From contig OZ007508.1 in assembly GCA_963931865.1 (NCBI GenBank), forward strand, positions 6,018,737 to 6,082,736: a stretch of 64,000 bases of DNA. The letters run 5' to 3'. Within the stretch, counting starts at the first letter, position 1; every line of letters starts with the position of its first letter. Source of the stretch: Axinella damicornis (lineage: Eukaryota; Porifera; Demospongiae; Axinellida; Axinellidae). A program made the translations under genes and the position numbers. Below the pieces are notes generated by a model. The model saw only the letters and a list, made by a program, of their open reading frames with translations. It did no database searches and was not told where the DNA came from. Below, piece after piece: positions 42,803 to 55,199 of this stretch.

Positions 42803-44698
42803 CTAGGATTTTTTGTCATTTGGCAAAGAGAGGCTGGATTCCAGTGACTGGTATGTCTGTGGATGGATAATTCTGTCTGCGAGAGAGCTTTCTAGCTCTC
42901 GTTCACTGTGGGAAATGCCTTCAATTTGAGTGGACGTAACACGATTGTGAGTTGCGACGATGTGTACAGATTCAGCATCTGAATAGGCTATGATTGATTG
43001 CCTGCGTTGCTCATTGATGCATACACATAGCCCCAGACACTTGTGAAGGAGTTTGCGCTTGAAGACAACCCAGTAGATTGTAAAGACAATGATATAGATC
43101 ATTGGAAGTGTGCCCAATATGAACACTGAAGCCATTGGAAGCTTTATAACACTTAAATCCTCTCCACTGAGGACCAACTTCTGCACATAGACTATACAGA
43201 AGTATGCAAAGGCCAAGATGGCAAAGAAGACTGAATCAAGCTTGTTATAGAAGTTGATTTTGTAGGGTCGGACTATGGCAAACGCTAGTGATGTGATGAT
43301 GGACAGAATGAGTAAGATATACGGCCATGTCAAGAGTGTAGTCACCACAATTGCGAATATGATCCTCAGTGCAAAGTATAAGCCAGCAAAGAATCGGAGA
43401 TCACGTCCCCAGTATGTGCCATCCCTAAAGCAGCCCTGGTACTTGTCAACAAAGATGCGCAGAGTTTGGCATCGAAGGCAACAGCGATTGAGAAGTCTCT
43501 GAAAGGTCTTCAACTGGTAGAACATCAGTAAGAGAGGCGGGATAGTGATGACTGTGGCTAGGATAAGGATGCTTATCAGAGCAAATGGGAGATGTTCCCC
43601 ACTGAAATATTCTACACTTGCATCATAGTAAAACAGGTAGGGTCCAACTGCATCACCATAAGCATTGTGCACTTGCACATGAATGAGCAGTCGTATGCAT
43701 ATGAGAGCAAGTTTGTTGTAGCAAAGTAGAAGAAAGGTTGCAAACGCATCTATCATGGTGGACTGGAGGTTCCAAGTTCGTTTGAATCGAGTAAAGCACT
43801 TGTGAAACGGTTTCCATAGGACCACAATGACCCAACAGTTTCGACTGTGAAGTACAATGCACAGGTATGTAACCACTGTCAACAGTAGAAGAAACGCAGC
43901 AGAGGTGAACTCCAATGCGAACGCATAAAGTGTAGTGACATCATCATCAAAGCAAAGGTTAGGAATGAGGGGGCGGAAAAGGTCAAGGTTCCAAACCCCA
44001 TAAATAGAGAAGAGGATGGACTGGAATTGGGCAGCAGCGGGACTAATGAGTTTGGATATGGAGATTACAAAATCGATGAACTCTGGGAGAGTTGTCAACT
44101 GGCATATGCAGACAAAAGCGTTCATAGATGGCGTAACTGCACTGACTTGGAACACCACCACTATTACAAAGAGTATTGTCACGGGTAAGAACTGCACTGC
44201 TATGTATGCTGCCCACCCATAGCCAGTACCAGACAGGGAGCAGTTTACACATTTGTGGTTGTAAATAAATGTTGCTACTCCTGGTGAGAAGCCGTCCTTG
44301 CATCTACCACACAACAGCCCATCTCTGTTGTATGGTCCACATATAAAACTATTCAAGTATGAAGCATTGTTTGGAAGTGGAATGTACCCATACTGAGACC
44401 AAGATGAATCAACATAGTAACTTTGTGTGTAGAGGCATCCACCCAGTACAGTTTGCGTAGACCTTTCATCATAACTCATGCAGTGGCCAGGAAGTATGGC
44501 TACCTCATGGCTGGCGTTGTTACAGCGGACCCTACCGCTCAAGTCGCTCCCGCACTCGCAGTAGCCACTCCCCTCAGAGATGAACCAGGTCGACGAGCAG
44601 TCGCTTTCATTGCGAGCTGTGTCTACTTCCGCACTACTGCTGATGGTAAGTCCAAGTGCTACGAACAACAAGACGATGGTCTTCTGCTCTGTCATCAC
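42803..44698 (-). CDS. Multi-pass membrane protein with cysteine-rich ectodomain (unrecognised family)
   Basis: A 631-residue single-exon frame. Residues 1-23 form a signal peptide (KTIVLLFVALGLTISSSAEV). The ectodomain (about 24-160) is rich in Cys with N-glycosylation sites, including CGPYNRDGLLCGRCKDGF and CVNCS, an EGF-like spacing. Eight or nine hydrophobic helices follow from about residue 165 (AYIAVQFLPVTILFVIVVVF) to about 565 (GTLPMIYIIVFTIYWVVF). Between TM segments is a basic Cys-rich loop (LNRCCLRCQTLRIF). The cytoplasmic tail is Ser/Glu-rich (SHSERELESSL) and ends PNDKKS. The layout resembles large membrane-receptor-like families of sponges, but I cannot name a function. It starts head-to-head with a plus-strand ATG at 44824. 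A copy of its tail lies at 41877. Confidence 0.85.
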   Translation of the reverse strand: MMTEQKTIVLLFVALGLTISSSAEVDTARNESDCSSTWFISEGSGYCECGSDLSGRVRCNNASHEVAILPGHCMSYDERSTQTVLGGCLYTQSYYVDSSWSQYGYIPLPNNASYLNSFICGPYNRDGLLCGRCKDGFSPGVATFIYNHKCVNCSLSGTGYGWAAYIAVQFLPVTILFVIVVVFQVSAVTPSMNAFVCICQLTTLPEFIDFVISISKLISPAAAQFQSILFSIYGVWNLDLFRPLIPNLCFDDDVTTLYAFALEFTSAAFLLLLTVVTYLCIVLHSRNCWVIVVLWKPFHKCFTRFKRTWNLQSTMIDAFATFLLLCYNKLALICIRLLIHVQVHNAYGDAVGPYLFYYDASVEYFSGEHLPFALISILILATVITIPPLLLMFYQLKTFQRLLNRCCLRCQTLRIFVDKYQGCFRDGTYWGRDLRFFAGLYFALRIIFAIVVTTLLTWPYILLILSIITSLAFAIVRPYKINFYNKLDSVFFAILAFAYFCIVYVQKLVLSGEDLSVIKLPMASVFILGTLPMIYIIVFTIYWVVFKRKLLHKCLGLCVCINEQRRQSIIAYSDAESVHIVATHNRVTSTQIEGISHSERELESSLADRIIHPQTYQSLESSLSLPNDKKS

Positions 44699-44823
44699 CG
44701 TAGACTCTGTCTGTTTATTTTGATGCGGTCACGTGAGAAACGATGGGATTGCATAAGGGGGAGGGGCTCACTTTGACCCTCTGACTTTGACCTACAGGCT
44801 GCAGCACCCTAGCGCTGAGAAGG
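44699..44823. promoter_or_regulatory. Possible bidirectional promoter
   Basis: Only 125 bp separate the minus-strand ATG at 44698 from the plus-strand ATG at 44824. The interval has GCGGTCACGTGAGAAACG (an E-box-like CACGTG) and two TTTGACC repeats. Shared regulation is an inference; no TATA box is evident. Confidence 0.35.
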
Positions 44824-44907
44824 ATGGCGTTCCGAAGAGAAATCCAGCGATATGGCATGCCCACTGTGCTTCCATTTATATGCCTTGTAGTCTTGACACC
44901 ATGGAAG
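44824..44907 (+). CDS. Candidate first exon with signal peptide
   Basis: ATG followed by 27 codons (MAFRREIQRYGMPTVLPFIC, then LVVLTPWK) ending at donor AAG/GTGTGT, phase 0. The hydrophobic segment fits a secretory leader. It could be the 5' exon of the DUF4440-type gene downstream. However, the next recognised exon (47130) needs phase 2, so at least one exon between them is not identified. Confidence 0.4.
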
Positions 44908-45941
44908 GTGTGTTATTGTATTAAAGTCTGGTGTGGCCCCGCGCTGATTATTGCCAACGATGAGCGTGCTCGCGTCTCTGTCGTTTTCTGATACTGCTCA
45001 CCTCCTCTGGTATGTCCTCTGCCACTGTCGCTCCCTCTGTTGCTGTCGTTGTGTTTCAATACTGTACGGTAGACTAGTCCCTTCCCCTCGAGTCTATATA
45101 GCGATCCTCGCTGGGGTTTGGGAACGAGACTAGCAGCAGTTAGTCTGGTGTCCAGACCCCCATGTCAACTGGAAATAGTGGAATGGGGTCTGGCATTGAG
45201 AATGCCGACTAATTATCTGTCACGGTTGGCATGTATATGTGTTGGTGAAGGCAATCTCCTTGCATTCCTTGGTGAAGTGTAAGGCAAGCAGTTGTATTGG
45301 TGATCATGGATAATACACGTCCGTGGTGCATTCCACAAACAGTTATTCAAGTGTTTGAAAATAGTATGGGTCTGAAAGTACTAGGTGAAGTAGCTAGCTA
45401 TATTCTGATGGCAACTCGTCGATATCCCAGAGCCTCAGGCAGAGGACTGCCATGCACAGCTGACACGGTGACCATCTGACCATGCACAGTCAAAGTACCA
45501 GTGACTGTATGTGCATCTCCAATTACATTGTGACCTTTCATAGATGTAGGAACAAGGGAGGGGCAGTGGGGCCATCCCCATAATGTTGGCCCCAATTGCT
45601 ATGTGTAGAGAAATGAGCTTGAGTCAGCCAAGACCTTCTGACACACAGAGGATGACAATAGTACATTGACTATTGTACCTGAATGCAATGCTGTTTGCTG
45701 TTGCAGCCAAGGGGGTTGGACGCGTTGCATCCTGATGAGCCAAGTGTGTTTTATACTGTATACTGGAAGTGGGTCTACCTACGGTCCCCCTTAATAAAAA
45801 ATCATTTCTATGTCTATACCTTTGTCACCTTTGGATGCTTCAGCAGACTCTAGCAGATTGCATCCACCAGCTCAAACTCACAGCTATAGACTCGCTCCCC
45901 TGGCTACATGTACTTGTATGTCTTGCTTACATTTTGCAACA

Positions 45942-46360
45942 TTAATTAAAGCTGTACCGATACCGATCTTGATCGGGATCGGTACCGATATTAGCATTAT
46001 CGGTATCGGATTGATTGGTCACGCACAATGAACGGTTAGCTTTTAACACCTGTATGTGTTAGCAAAGGTCAGTATGGCGATTTGGTGTAGTAGGTAGTGC
46101 GCATGCATAGTAATGCGAACATGGCGGTTAGGATCCAGAAAGAGAAACTCTTTTTTTATCTTCCCTTTTGGTTTTTCTAACTCATTAATTATTGATAAGT
46201 GCGTATCCCGCGTGCAAAGAGTTAAACTATACCCCATGATATTGGCTTGATCGGATTAAAACTCGAGTATCGGTACAGCCTTATTATTGGCCGGATATAA
46301 CCTTGAAAAATCGGAATCGGTATCGGAGGCTTATTTTAGTATCGGTACAGCCTTAATTAA
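45942..46360. mobile_element. MITE with AATTAA(A/G)GCTGTACCGATAC termini
   Basis: Left TTAATTAAAGCTGTACCGAT and right ATCGGTACAGCCTTAATTAA are inverted. The interior has further GGTATCGG/CCGATACC repeats near both ends. The TTAATTAA flank may include a TTAA-type duplication. Non-coding. Confidence 0.75.
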
Positions 46361-46485
46361 CATTAGTAGTGATGGTTGCCACTTGCAAGACAAAAGTGCT
46401 CATAAGTCAGCAAGCATGGCAAGTCTCCGAATCCTTTAAATTGAACAACCCACCCACTCAGACTCACTGCATGCATAGTATACTC

Positions 46486-46542
46486 TAGTCTCGTGCCCAG
46501 ACCACACACCCCTCGGGGGTGTGTGGTCTGGGCACGAGACTA
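46486..46542. mobile_element. 57-bp fold-back, TAGTCTCG variant
   Basis: Perfect hairpin TAGTCTCGTGCCCAGACCAC / GTGGTCTGGGCACGAGACTA around CACCCCTCGGGGGTG. Flanks AGTATACTC and TGTATACTC match at 8 of 9 bases, a slightly diverged target duplication. Confidence 0.85.
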
Positions 46543-47129
46543 TGTATACTCAATGTCCTCCAGAAATCGCATTCGACACAGTGGCAGTCCAGGGTAGGTA
46601 TTGACCAGAATGTAATTCTTTAATTGACTTATGTTCATTGCTCTACGGGTCAGATTATCAAGTTTAGCCCCGAAAATAGTCATTCACCTAGCTACCCTCA
46701 TGTGATCAGTTGGACATGTGGATTGCCATCTGCTGGGCACATTTTATGACTTCTAGCATCTGCATCCAGTGTACAGCGGATTGCACTTTCTTTCGTATTC
46801 CGTGACCATGCTTTTGTTATTGGCAAAAATTTCCTGTGGGTGGAGCTTTACGGAAATCGCACAGCCTAGAATACGCTGGAGTCTGGAAACTGGACACTTT
46901 TGCAGGAGTGTCAAGTTTGCAGGACACAGTTTCCATGAAACTCCATGGAATACGCAATGTTCGAACGGAAGTGCAATCCAGTGTATCCCGAAAATTGTGA
47001 GCTCTATAGTCTAAAGAGGAAACTCAAAAGTGAATACCCTGAAGTACCTTACTGCAATGGGAGAACCCTTACCCTACTTTCAGTAACCTTGACCCTAACC
47101 ATTCAATTCACTGTACCCTGCACCTGCAG

Positions 47130-50100
47130 GTACGTCAGCATGACATCGTTTGCCCCAGTGACGGGAAAGACCTGCCCTGAGAATGCCTGTGTGCCTGAAC
47201 AAGGTACAGGTGAGAATGAACTGTGATTGTGAGTGCTCTCTATTTAAGGTAGGAAGCACGGCATCGGCGAAATCGCGCAATTTTGCTCATGAATAATTAA
47301 TGAGATGACGTCACTCGCATACGGTTATTTAGAGTTATTCATCTGTTTACGTTTTCCCATGGCGGCAACCGGAATAAACAAGGGGGGCTTCTCTCTTTGA
47401 TGCGGCTAGCGGCCCTTTCAAGTTTCAAATCGGTACTCTGATGTGGCCGTGCGGTACTTTGAAGATTTGTTTGAACACTCTTTTTTTTTTTTTTTTTTTT
47501 TTTTAAGTAAAGAGCTATTCTGGCTTATTGAATGTAGCGATGGGCTATCTGAGTGTGAATAGCTAGGTGGAGTGAGCAGGAATGTTTGTGGGTCTGCTGA
47601 AGTGGCCGAAGAACAGCCTGGAAAGTGAACAGCCTCCGACAGCTCCCTGGCCAAGGTACTCTAGAGAGTTGACCTTTCGGCATTACAGGCCCCGCCCATT
47701 TTCGTGTTAGGGCGAATTTGGCTGGTTTGGTAGCTGGACTGGGCTGGTGAGAGGGAGTAGATGTGTGGCCAAAACTCTGTAACCGAGAGGTGAACGTGGA
47801 AAAGCATCCCTAGTTTTGCAGGGGGTAGGTTGACCTTTTGGAAACTGGCCTTGGCTTAAGTCGGTTGTAGTTGGTGTGCGTGGAATTTTTTTGAAAGCCT
47901 AGGGTAGCCAAACCTCTGTTTTTGAGGGTGGCAGTGAGTTTTGGGCTGTAGCCTGCAAGTGAGGAGAGCAGATGGTAAATCCATCCGTAGTTTTGGGGCC
48001 TGTTTTGTGTGTGTATTGATGATGGGGTCAGATTGTGGGTGGGGCCTTGGAGAGGGTCCAAATTTTCAGTTTCGCAGAGGGCCTTAAAATTGAGTTTTAG
48101 GGCATTTTCAAGCAGAGGGAGCAGTTTGATGCAAAGTATTGCTGAAACTTGTGTACGCTTTGATGCTGCCCATTTATCCATCAACTTGGTTTCGGAGATC
48201 GCGGTACCATGTTTACTACCTTAAGGGCCATCTGAAGGCTTTAATTAGGCTAGTGCAATGACAAATCCTAACACTGGAGTTTGGCCTAACTCTGTAGATC
48301 CTAGCCCTATGAATATCATTAACCCTGATCCGGGTTAGGGTGATCCCACTAACCTTGGTGTGCCTATGAATCTCATTAAAACCCAGTGGGCATGGGATAG
48401 AACCCAGTCTTTCTGTCTGCTCATGAATAATAATGAGTTAGGATTAGATAGCTCCATGCTGTGCTCGTGAGCTTGTTGGACTTTAGTCAGCTGTCCGATG
48501 GGAGGGTTGGCTTATGTTGATGCTCATGAATATCATTAGTGACCACCTGTCAGATCTTTGGTGGTGTAGCATGGGGTTGAAAGCATTGTGTGTTGTGTGA
48601 TGCATTATTCGTAAATTCACCCTGAGACCTCCACTCTCTCCTAACCCTGACAACCAGGGATCATGAATATCATTAGCCCTAAATTGGGACTCATGACTGG
48701 TATTGTTGTCCAAATTGACGTCAATGAATCTCATTAAAGCCTTCAGCTTTGGCTGAGATTCAGCTTGTCTGTCAGCTTCATGAATAAGTAATGAGCCATT
48801 TTCAGGTAGCCGTGTGTAGCAATCGTGAGCAAGATTGCCTTTAGTTTGCTGTTTGGAGGGAAGTTTGGCTTGTGTTGACTCTCATGAATATCATTAGTGA
48901 TGTGCTTTCAGTTCCCATGTAGTGTGGTTTGGGTTCAAGTGAAGGCTAGTAAGCTGGAATATTCATGAGTTTTAGTTAGGGGTTTGGGTTAAGGTAGGAA
49001 GCACGGCATCGGCGAAATCGCGCAATTTTGCTCATGAATAATTAATGAGATGACGTCACTCGCATACGGTTATTTAGAGTTATTCATCTGTTTACGTTTT
49101 CCCATGGCGGCAACCGGAATAAACAAGGGGGGCTTCTCTCTTTGATGCGGCTAGCGGCCCTTTCAAGTTTCAAATCGGTACTCTGATGTGGCCGTGCGGT
49201 ACTTTGAAGATTTGTTTGAACACTCTTTTTTTTTTTTTTTTTTTTTTTTAAGTAAAGAGCTATTCTGGCTTATTGAATGTAGCGATGGGCTATCTGAGTG
49301 TGAATAGCTAGGTGGAGTGAGCAGGAATGTTTGTGGGTCTGCTGAAGTGGCCGAAGAACAGCCTGGAAAGTGAACAGCCTCCGACAGCTCCCTGGCCAAG
49401 GTACTCTAGAGAGTTGACCTTTCGGCATTACAGGCCCCGCCCATTTTCGTGTTAGGGCGAATTTGGCTGGTTTGGTAGCTGGACTGGGCTGGTGAGAGGG
49501 AGTAGATGTGTGGCCAAAACTCTGTAACCGAGAGGTGAACGTGGAAAAGCATCCCTAGTTTTGCAGGGGGTAGGTTGACCTTTTGGAAACTGGCCTTGGC
49601 TTAAGTCGGTTGTAGTTGGTGTGCGTGGAATTTTTTTGAAAGCCTAGGGTAGCCAAACCTCTGTTTTTGAGGGTGGCAGTGAGTTTTGGGCTGTAGCCTG
49701 CAAGTGAGGAGAGCAGATGGTAAATCCATCCGTAGTTTTGGGGCCTGTTTTGTGTGTGTATTGATGATGGGGTCAGATTGTGGGTGGGGCCTTGGAGAGG
49801 GTCCAAATTTTCAGTTTCGCAGAGGGCCTTAAAATTGAGTTTTAGGGCATTTTCAAGCAGAGGGAGCAGTTTGATGCAAAGTATTGCTGAAACTTGTGTA
49901 CGCTTTGATGCTGCCCATTTATCCATCAACTTGGTTTCGGAGATCGCGGTACCATGTTTACTACCTTAAGGGCCATCTGAAGGCTTTAATTAGGCTAGTG
50001 CAATGACAAATCCTAACACTGGAGTTTGGCCTAACTCTGTAGATCCTAGCCCTATGAATATCATTAACCCTGATCCGGGTTAGGGTGATCCCACTAACCT

Positions 50101-53100
50101 TGGTGTGCCTATGAATCTCATTAAAACCCAGTGGGCATGGGATAGAACCCAGTCTTTCTGTCTGCTCATGAATAATAATGAGTTAGGATTAGATAGCTCC
50201 ATGCTGTGCTCGTGAGCTTGTTGGACTTTAGTCAGCTGTCCGATGGGAGGGTTGGCTTATGTTGATGCTCATGAATATCATTAGTGACCACCTGTCAGAT
50301 CTTTGGTGGTGTAGCATGGGGTTGAAAGCATTGTGTGTTGTGTGATGCATTATTCGTAAATTCACCCTGAGACCTCCACTCTCTCCTAACCCTGACAACC
50401 AGGGATCATGAATATCATTAGCCCTAAATTGGGACTCATGACTGGTATTGTTGTCCAAATTGACGTCAATGAATCTCATTAAAGCCTTCAGCTTTGGCTG
50501 AGATTCAGCTTGTCTGTCAGCTTCATGAATAAGTAATGAGCCATTTTCAGGTAGCCGTGTGTAGCAATCGTGAGCAAGATTGCCTTTAGTTTGCTGTTTG
50601 GAGGGAAGTTTGGCTTGTGTTGACTCTCATGAATATCATTAGTGATGTGCTTTCAGTTCCCATGTAGTGTGGTTTGGGTTCAAGTGAAGGCTAGTAAGCT
50701 GGAATATTCATGAGTTTTAGTTAGGGGTTTGGGTTAAGGTAGGAAGCACGGCATCGGCGAAATCGCGCAATTTTGCTCATGAATAATTAATGAGATGACG
50801 TCACTCGCATACGGTTATTTAGAGTTATTCATCTGTTTACGTTTTCCCATGGCGGCAACCGGAATAAACAAGGGGGGCTTCTCTCTTTGATGCGGCTAGC
50901 GGCCCTTTCAAGTTTCAAATCGGTACTCTGATGTGGCCGTGCGGTACTTTGAAGATTTGTTTGAACACTCTTTTTTTTTTTTTTTTTTTTTTTTAAGTAA
51001 AGAGCTATTCTGGCTTATTGAATGTAGCGATGGGCTATCTGAGTGTGAATAGCTAGGTGGAGTGAGCAGGAATGTTTGTGGGTCTGCTGAAGTGGCCGAA
51101 GAACAGCCTGGAAAGTGAACAGCCTCCGACAGCTCCCTGGCCAAGGTACTCTAGAGAGTTGACCTTTCGGCATTACAGGCCCCGCCCATTTTCGTGTTAG
51201 GGCGAATTTGGCTGGTTTGGTAGCTGGACTGGGCTGGTGAGAGGGAGTAGATGTGTGGCCAAAACTCTGTAACCGAGAGGTGAACGTGGAAAAGCATCCC
51301 TAGTTTTGCAGGGGGTAGGTTGACCTTTTGGAAACTGGCCTTGGCTTAAGTCGGTTGTAGTTGGTGTGCGTGGAATTTTTTTGAAAGCCTAGGGTAGCCA
51401 AACCTCTGTTTTTGAGGGTGGCAGTGAGTTTTGGGCTGTAGCCTGCAAGTGAGGAGAGCAGATGGTAAATCCATCCGTAGTTTTGGGGCCTGTTTTGTGT
51501 GTGTATTGATGATGGGGTCAGATTGTGGGTGGGGCCTTGGAGAGGGTCCAAATTTTCAGTTTCGCAGAGGGCCTTAAAATTGAGTTTTAGGGCATTTTCA
51601 AGCAGAGGGAGCAGTTTGATGCAAAGTATTGCTGAAACTTGTGTACGCTTTGATGCTGCCCATTTATCCATCAACTTGGTTTCGGAGATCGCGGTACCCA
51701 TGTTTACTACCTTAAGATAGGAGGAGTCTCTTATATCCAAGTAGGCAGCTGAGACCCTCTATGCATCACCCTCCGTGTGCACTCCCAGTTGGAAAGGAGG
51801 GTCTTGTGAATGGGCTTACTAGTCGGTGTATCTCCACTGGAATGTGTGTGGAACTATAATCAAGCGTAATGATTGACAAAAGATTGTGTGTATCTGGATA
51901 CACAGTATTTCCACACTTCAAAGTCAGGGCTGCAGTCAGCATCTGCTAAAGTGAAAATTCCACCATCTCCAAGCCCCACCCACCCTCTGCTGCACCATCA
52001 ATGCACAAAATTCACTGTTGTGCACAAAAACAAGGATTTGCGTATCCTTGGCTTTCAGAAAACTAGGTATGCCTTTCCCCATGCACCTCAGCGCTAAACA
52101 GTTTTGGCCACAAATCTCACAGATTGAGTGGAACCTATCACAGCTTTGAAGTATATAACAAGAATTGGGAGGGGCTTATACGTGCCAAAAGGTCAACATT
52201 CTAGAGTACCTTGGCCATGCAACTGTGGGATGCCATCTGAGTTCTTTAAAGCACATCTTCCTACATCAATCGATCGGGACACCCCCATCTTGATGATTTC
52301 GGTTGCTGCCGTGGGAATTAAGCATAAGCAGTTGGAGCCGTACGTATGACCTATGGATCACTTCACGTGTTACATGTATGTTCACATGAGCTATCACAAG
52401 TGTATGTACTAGCTGGAATGCATTCATAAATCGGGGGATGCTATCAATATAACAACTGCTATCAGCTCTGATAGTTCCAATCTGCTGTACGCCAATACAC
52501 TAAATCTTGTCACCTACATGTATAGTGACCTAAAGTGGCTCATTTACAAAGCCTGATCACTGGGCGTATCTGGGCTGTCTCTCACTCCACTTTCTCAGTT
52601 CAAAGGTCAAGTATGAGGCTTAGAAAATGGAGCTGGAGAGGCATTCAGTAGGTGTGTGCATAGCAGCAGCGCTAGAGCCAGGGATCAGAGGGGGGTTTTG
52701 TAGTGTAGGAACTTGAAAAAGAGTGGGTGTGTAGAGAAAGAGGAAGTTAAGCTTAGAGGTTAAGGGCTTACGAAAGTTTCCAAGTATATAGCTGTTTTAT
52801 GCGGTTTTCTCATTTTGTGTGCCATGCAGGAGTGTTGGATCAGGTCAAGGCCCGATCTCAAGAACTGATCGAGACCTTCGGAAATGCCGTCGAATTCTGC
52901 AAGTTATTCACCGAAGATTGTGTCTTTATGCCAACTGGAAGTGACGCAGTGATCGGAAACAAATGTAAGTGAACTGGACGTAGACTTTCTTCATCCAGGT
53001 ATTCCCTCATCGAAGCAGTAAGGGGTTGTGTCAACAAGTATATACAAGGGCGAATTGGTTACAGTTGGTTTGTTCATAGACAAACAGTACAACAGCCATG

Positions 53101-55164
53101 AGTACAGTTGGTATTGTTCTCAGGCCTTCATGCCAATGCTATCTCATTGATTGATGGCCCAGGCGAAGGCTTGGGAGGTCTAGGTGCATGGAGGAGGACG
53201 TCTGGTACCCTTATTCCTAGGCATTTTCTGTGCGTCCGTGTGTGTGTGTGTGACGGAAGTGGGATGTTCGTGGGGCGGGACTAGACTAGTGACGCACGAC
53301 CTTTGTACTTCAATGTACTGAACCTCGAACTCTGCAAAGAACGTTCGAGAACATTGGGCATGGGCTGGAATCTTCCAGAACAGGTGAGGCTACAAGCGGA
53401 CGCAATCGGGGAGCTGCAGTTGAAGCGGACGCAAATTATCGGGGAGCAGTAGTTGAAGCAAGGATAATTAAAATGAAACGTAATTAAACCTTGGTTGAAG
53501 CGGATGCAATCGGGGAGCAGCAGCCGAAGCGGACGCAATTGGGGAGCTGCTGAAATCGGGGAAGAGCAGCTGAAGCGAACGCAAGTGGCGAGCAGCAGCT
53601 GAAGGGACGCAATTGGTGGGGAGCAGCTGAAGCGGACGGAAACAGGGAAAAGCAGTTTGAAGCGGATTGATGCAATCAAGGAGCAGCAGCTGAAGCTACG
53701 CAATTGGGGAGCAGCAGCTAATGCTAAAGTTGGACGATCAAAGCACAACTGCACTACACTTCGTCCAATACTTGGAAACTCCTCCCTCCACAAATGGCAT
53801 TCCTTCCTTGGCTTCTTTGCTGCAGGTATACTCAACTCTGCCATTTGCAGCAAGTCAGTCTCGTTGCAGCACGTGGTCTTTCGCTACTTTCCGTTCCCAT
53901 ACTGCAACAAGCCTGGGAACGAGAACAGGCCTATTGCTATTTTTTCCGCACCTTCCATACGGGACAGGGGACAAGACAAGAATTCTGGGACTGTCCTGGT
54001 CGTTTCGGGACACTTGGCAACTGTGTGGTCTGCTAGCACACAGGGCATGGTTAGATACATGGGGGCAGTATCCCAAACCACAAAATACACTTAGTGAGAG
54101 GCTGGCCCAACCTTGCTGTACCAAATTGCTCACAGTCCAGAGTCATGGGTGCATTTCTTATTGGCTCCCGGCGACCCTGTGTATCTACCCTCTGTCTACC
54201 TGATGTGAAGCTCTACCAGGCCTTCCCTTTCCATGTTTAATTTGCACATTGAAAGGCCAAGTACAAAGCGTCTGTACTGATGTCTCAAGTACATGTGCAC
54301 TGTAATATGTACCTACAGTAGTCTGTGAATCTTTTGCTAGTTTACAAACGCCAGTTGATTTATAGCTTAGTGACTACGTTATAAGCCCATCATAGTGCTG
54401 TCTCTTCCCCCTTTGACGTAGACAAACGTCAGAACCACCCAGTCCTTCCCTTCATCTCCAGTCACCACTGACAGTGAAGTAATGTCACTGCCAATGTTTG
54501 GTAGACAGTACCAGGAGAGTCAGGAAATATCTCGTGGTACATGGCCAACCTTGTTGCTGTTCTTATACAGCAACGTTGTTTTTCGCACTTGTGGGGTCAT
54601 ATAATCAAGACTGATAGAGTAACCCCCCCCCCCCCCCCCCCACTTTAGACTAAAAATAGTGTACAAACTGGGGGGCATATTAGCTAACGCAGTTGACCAT
54701 GCATGGTGTACTTATTTGTCTTGCCTACACCTAGCACGGGGGGGGGGGGGGGGGGGGGGGGGGAGCCTGGGAATGAGACTAGCCTACACCTAGCACGGGG
54801 GGGGGGGGGGGGGGGGGGGGGAGCCTGGGAATGAGACTAGCCTACACCTAGCACGGGGGGGGGGGGGGGGGGGGGGGGGGGAGCCTGGGAATGAGACTAG
54901 CCTACACCTAGCACGGGGGGGGGGGAGCCTGGGAATGAGACTAGCCTACACCTAGCACGGGGGGGGGGGGGGAGCCTGGGAATGAGACTAGCCTACACCT
55001 AGTACGGGGGGGGGGGGGGGAGCCTGGGAATGAGACTAGCCTACACCTAGCACGGGGGGGGGGGGGGGGGGGGGGGGGGGAGCCTGGGAATGAGACTAGC
55101 CTACACCTAGCACGGGGGGGGGGGGGGGGGGAGCCTGGGAATGAGACTAGCTTACACCTAGCAT

Positions 55165-55199
<35 letters not shown>

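Noticed and set aside
46769..47070. Cys-containing frames just upstream of the 47130 exon as its missing 5' exon
   Set aside because: Two overlapping frames look plausible, but neither gives the phase-2 end needed by the 47130 exon.
47418..51740. Repeated identical frames of 78, 124, 71 and 83 codons
   Set aside because: They recur only because the 1745-bp unit is repeated, overlap on both strands, and show no domain or splice logic.
53281..53853. Arg/Ser/Leu-rich frames (also 35929-36362 and 60643-61107)
   Set aside because: They are translations of the 29-bp minisatellite.
53721..54203. 160-codon plus-strand frame
   Set aside because: No domain, overlaps other frames on both strands, and lies in an intron of the DUF4440-type gene.
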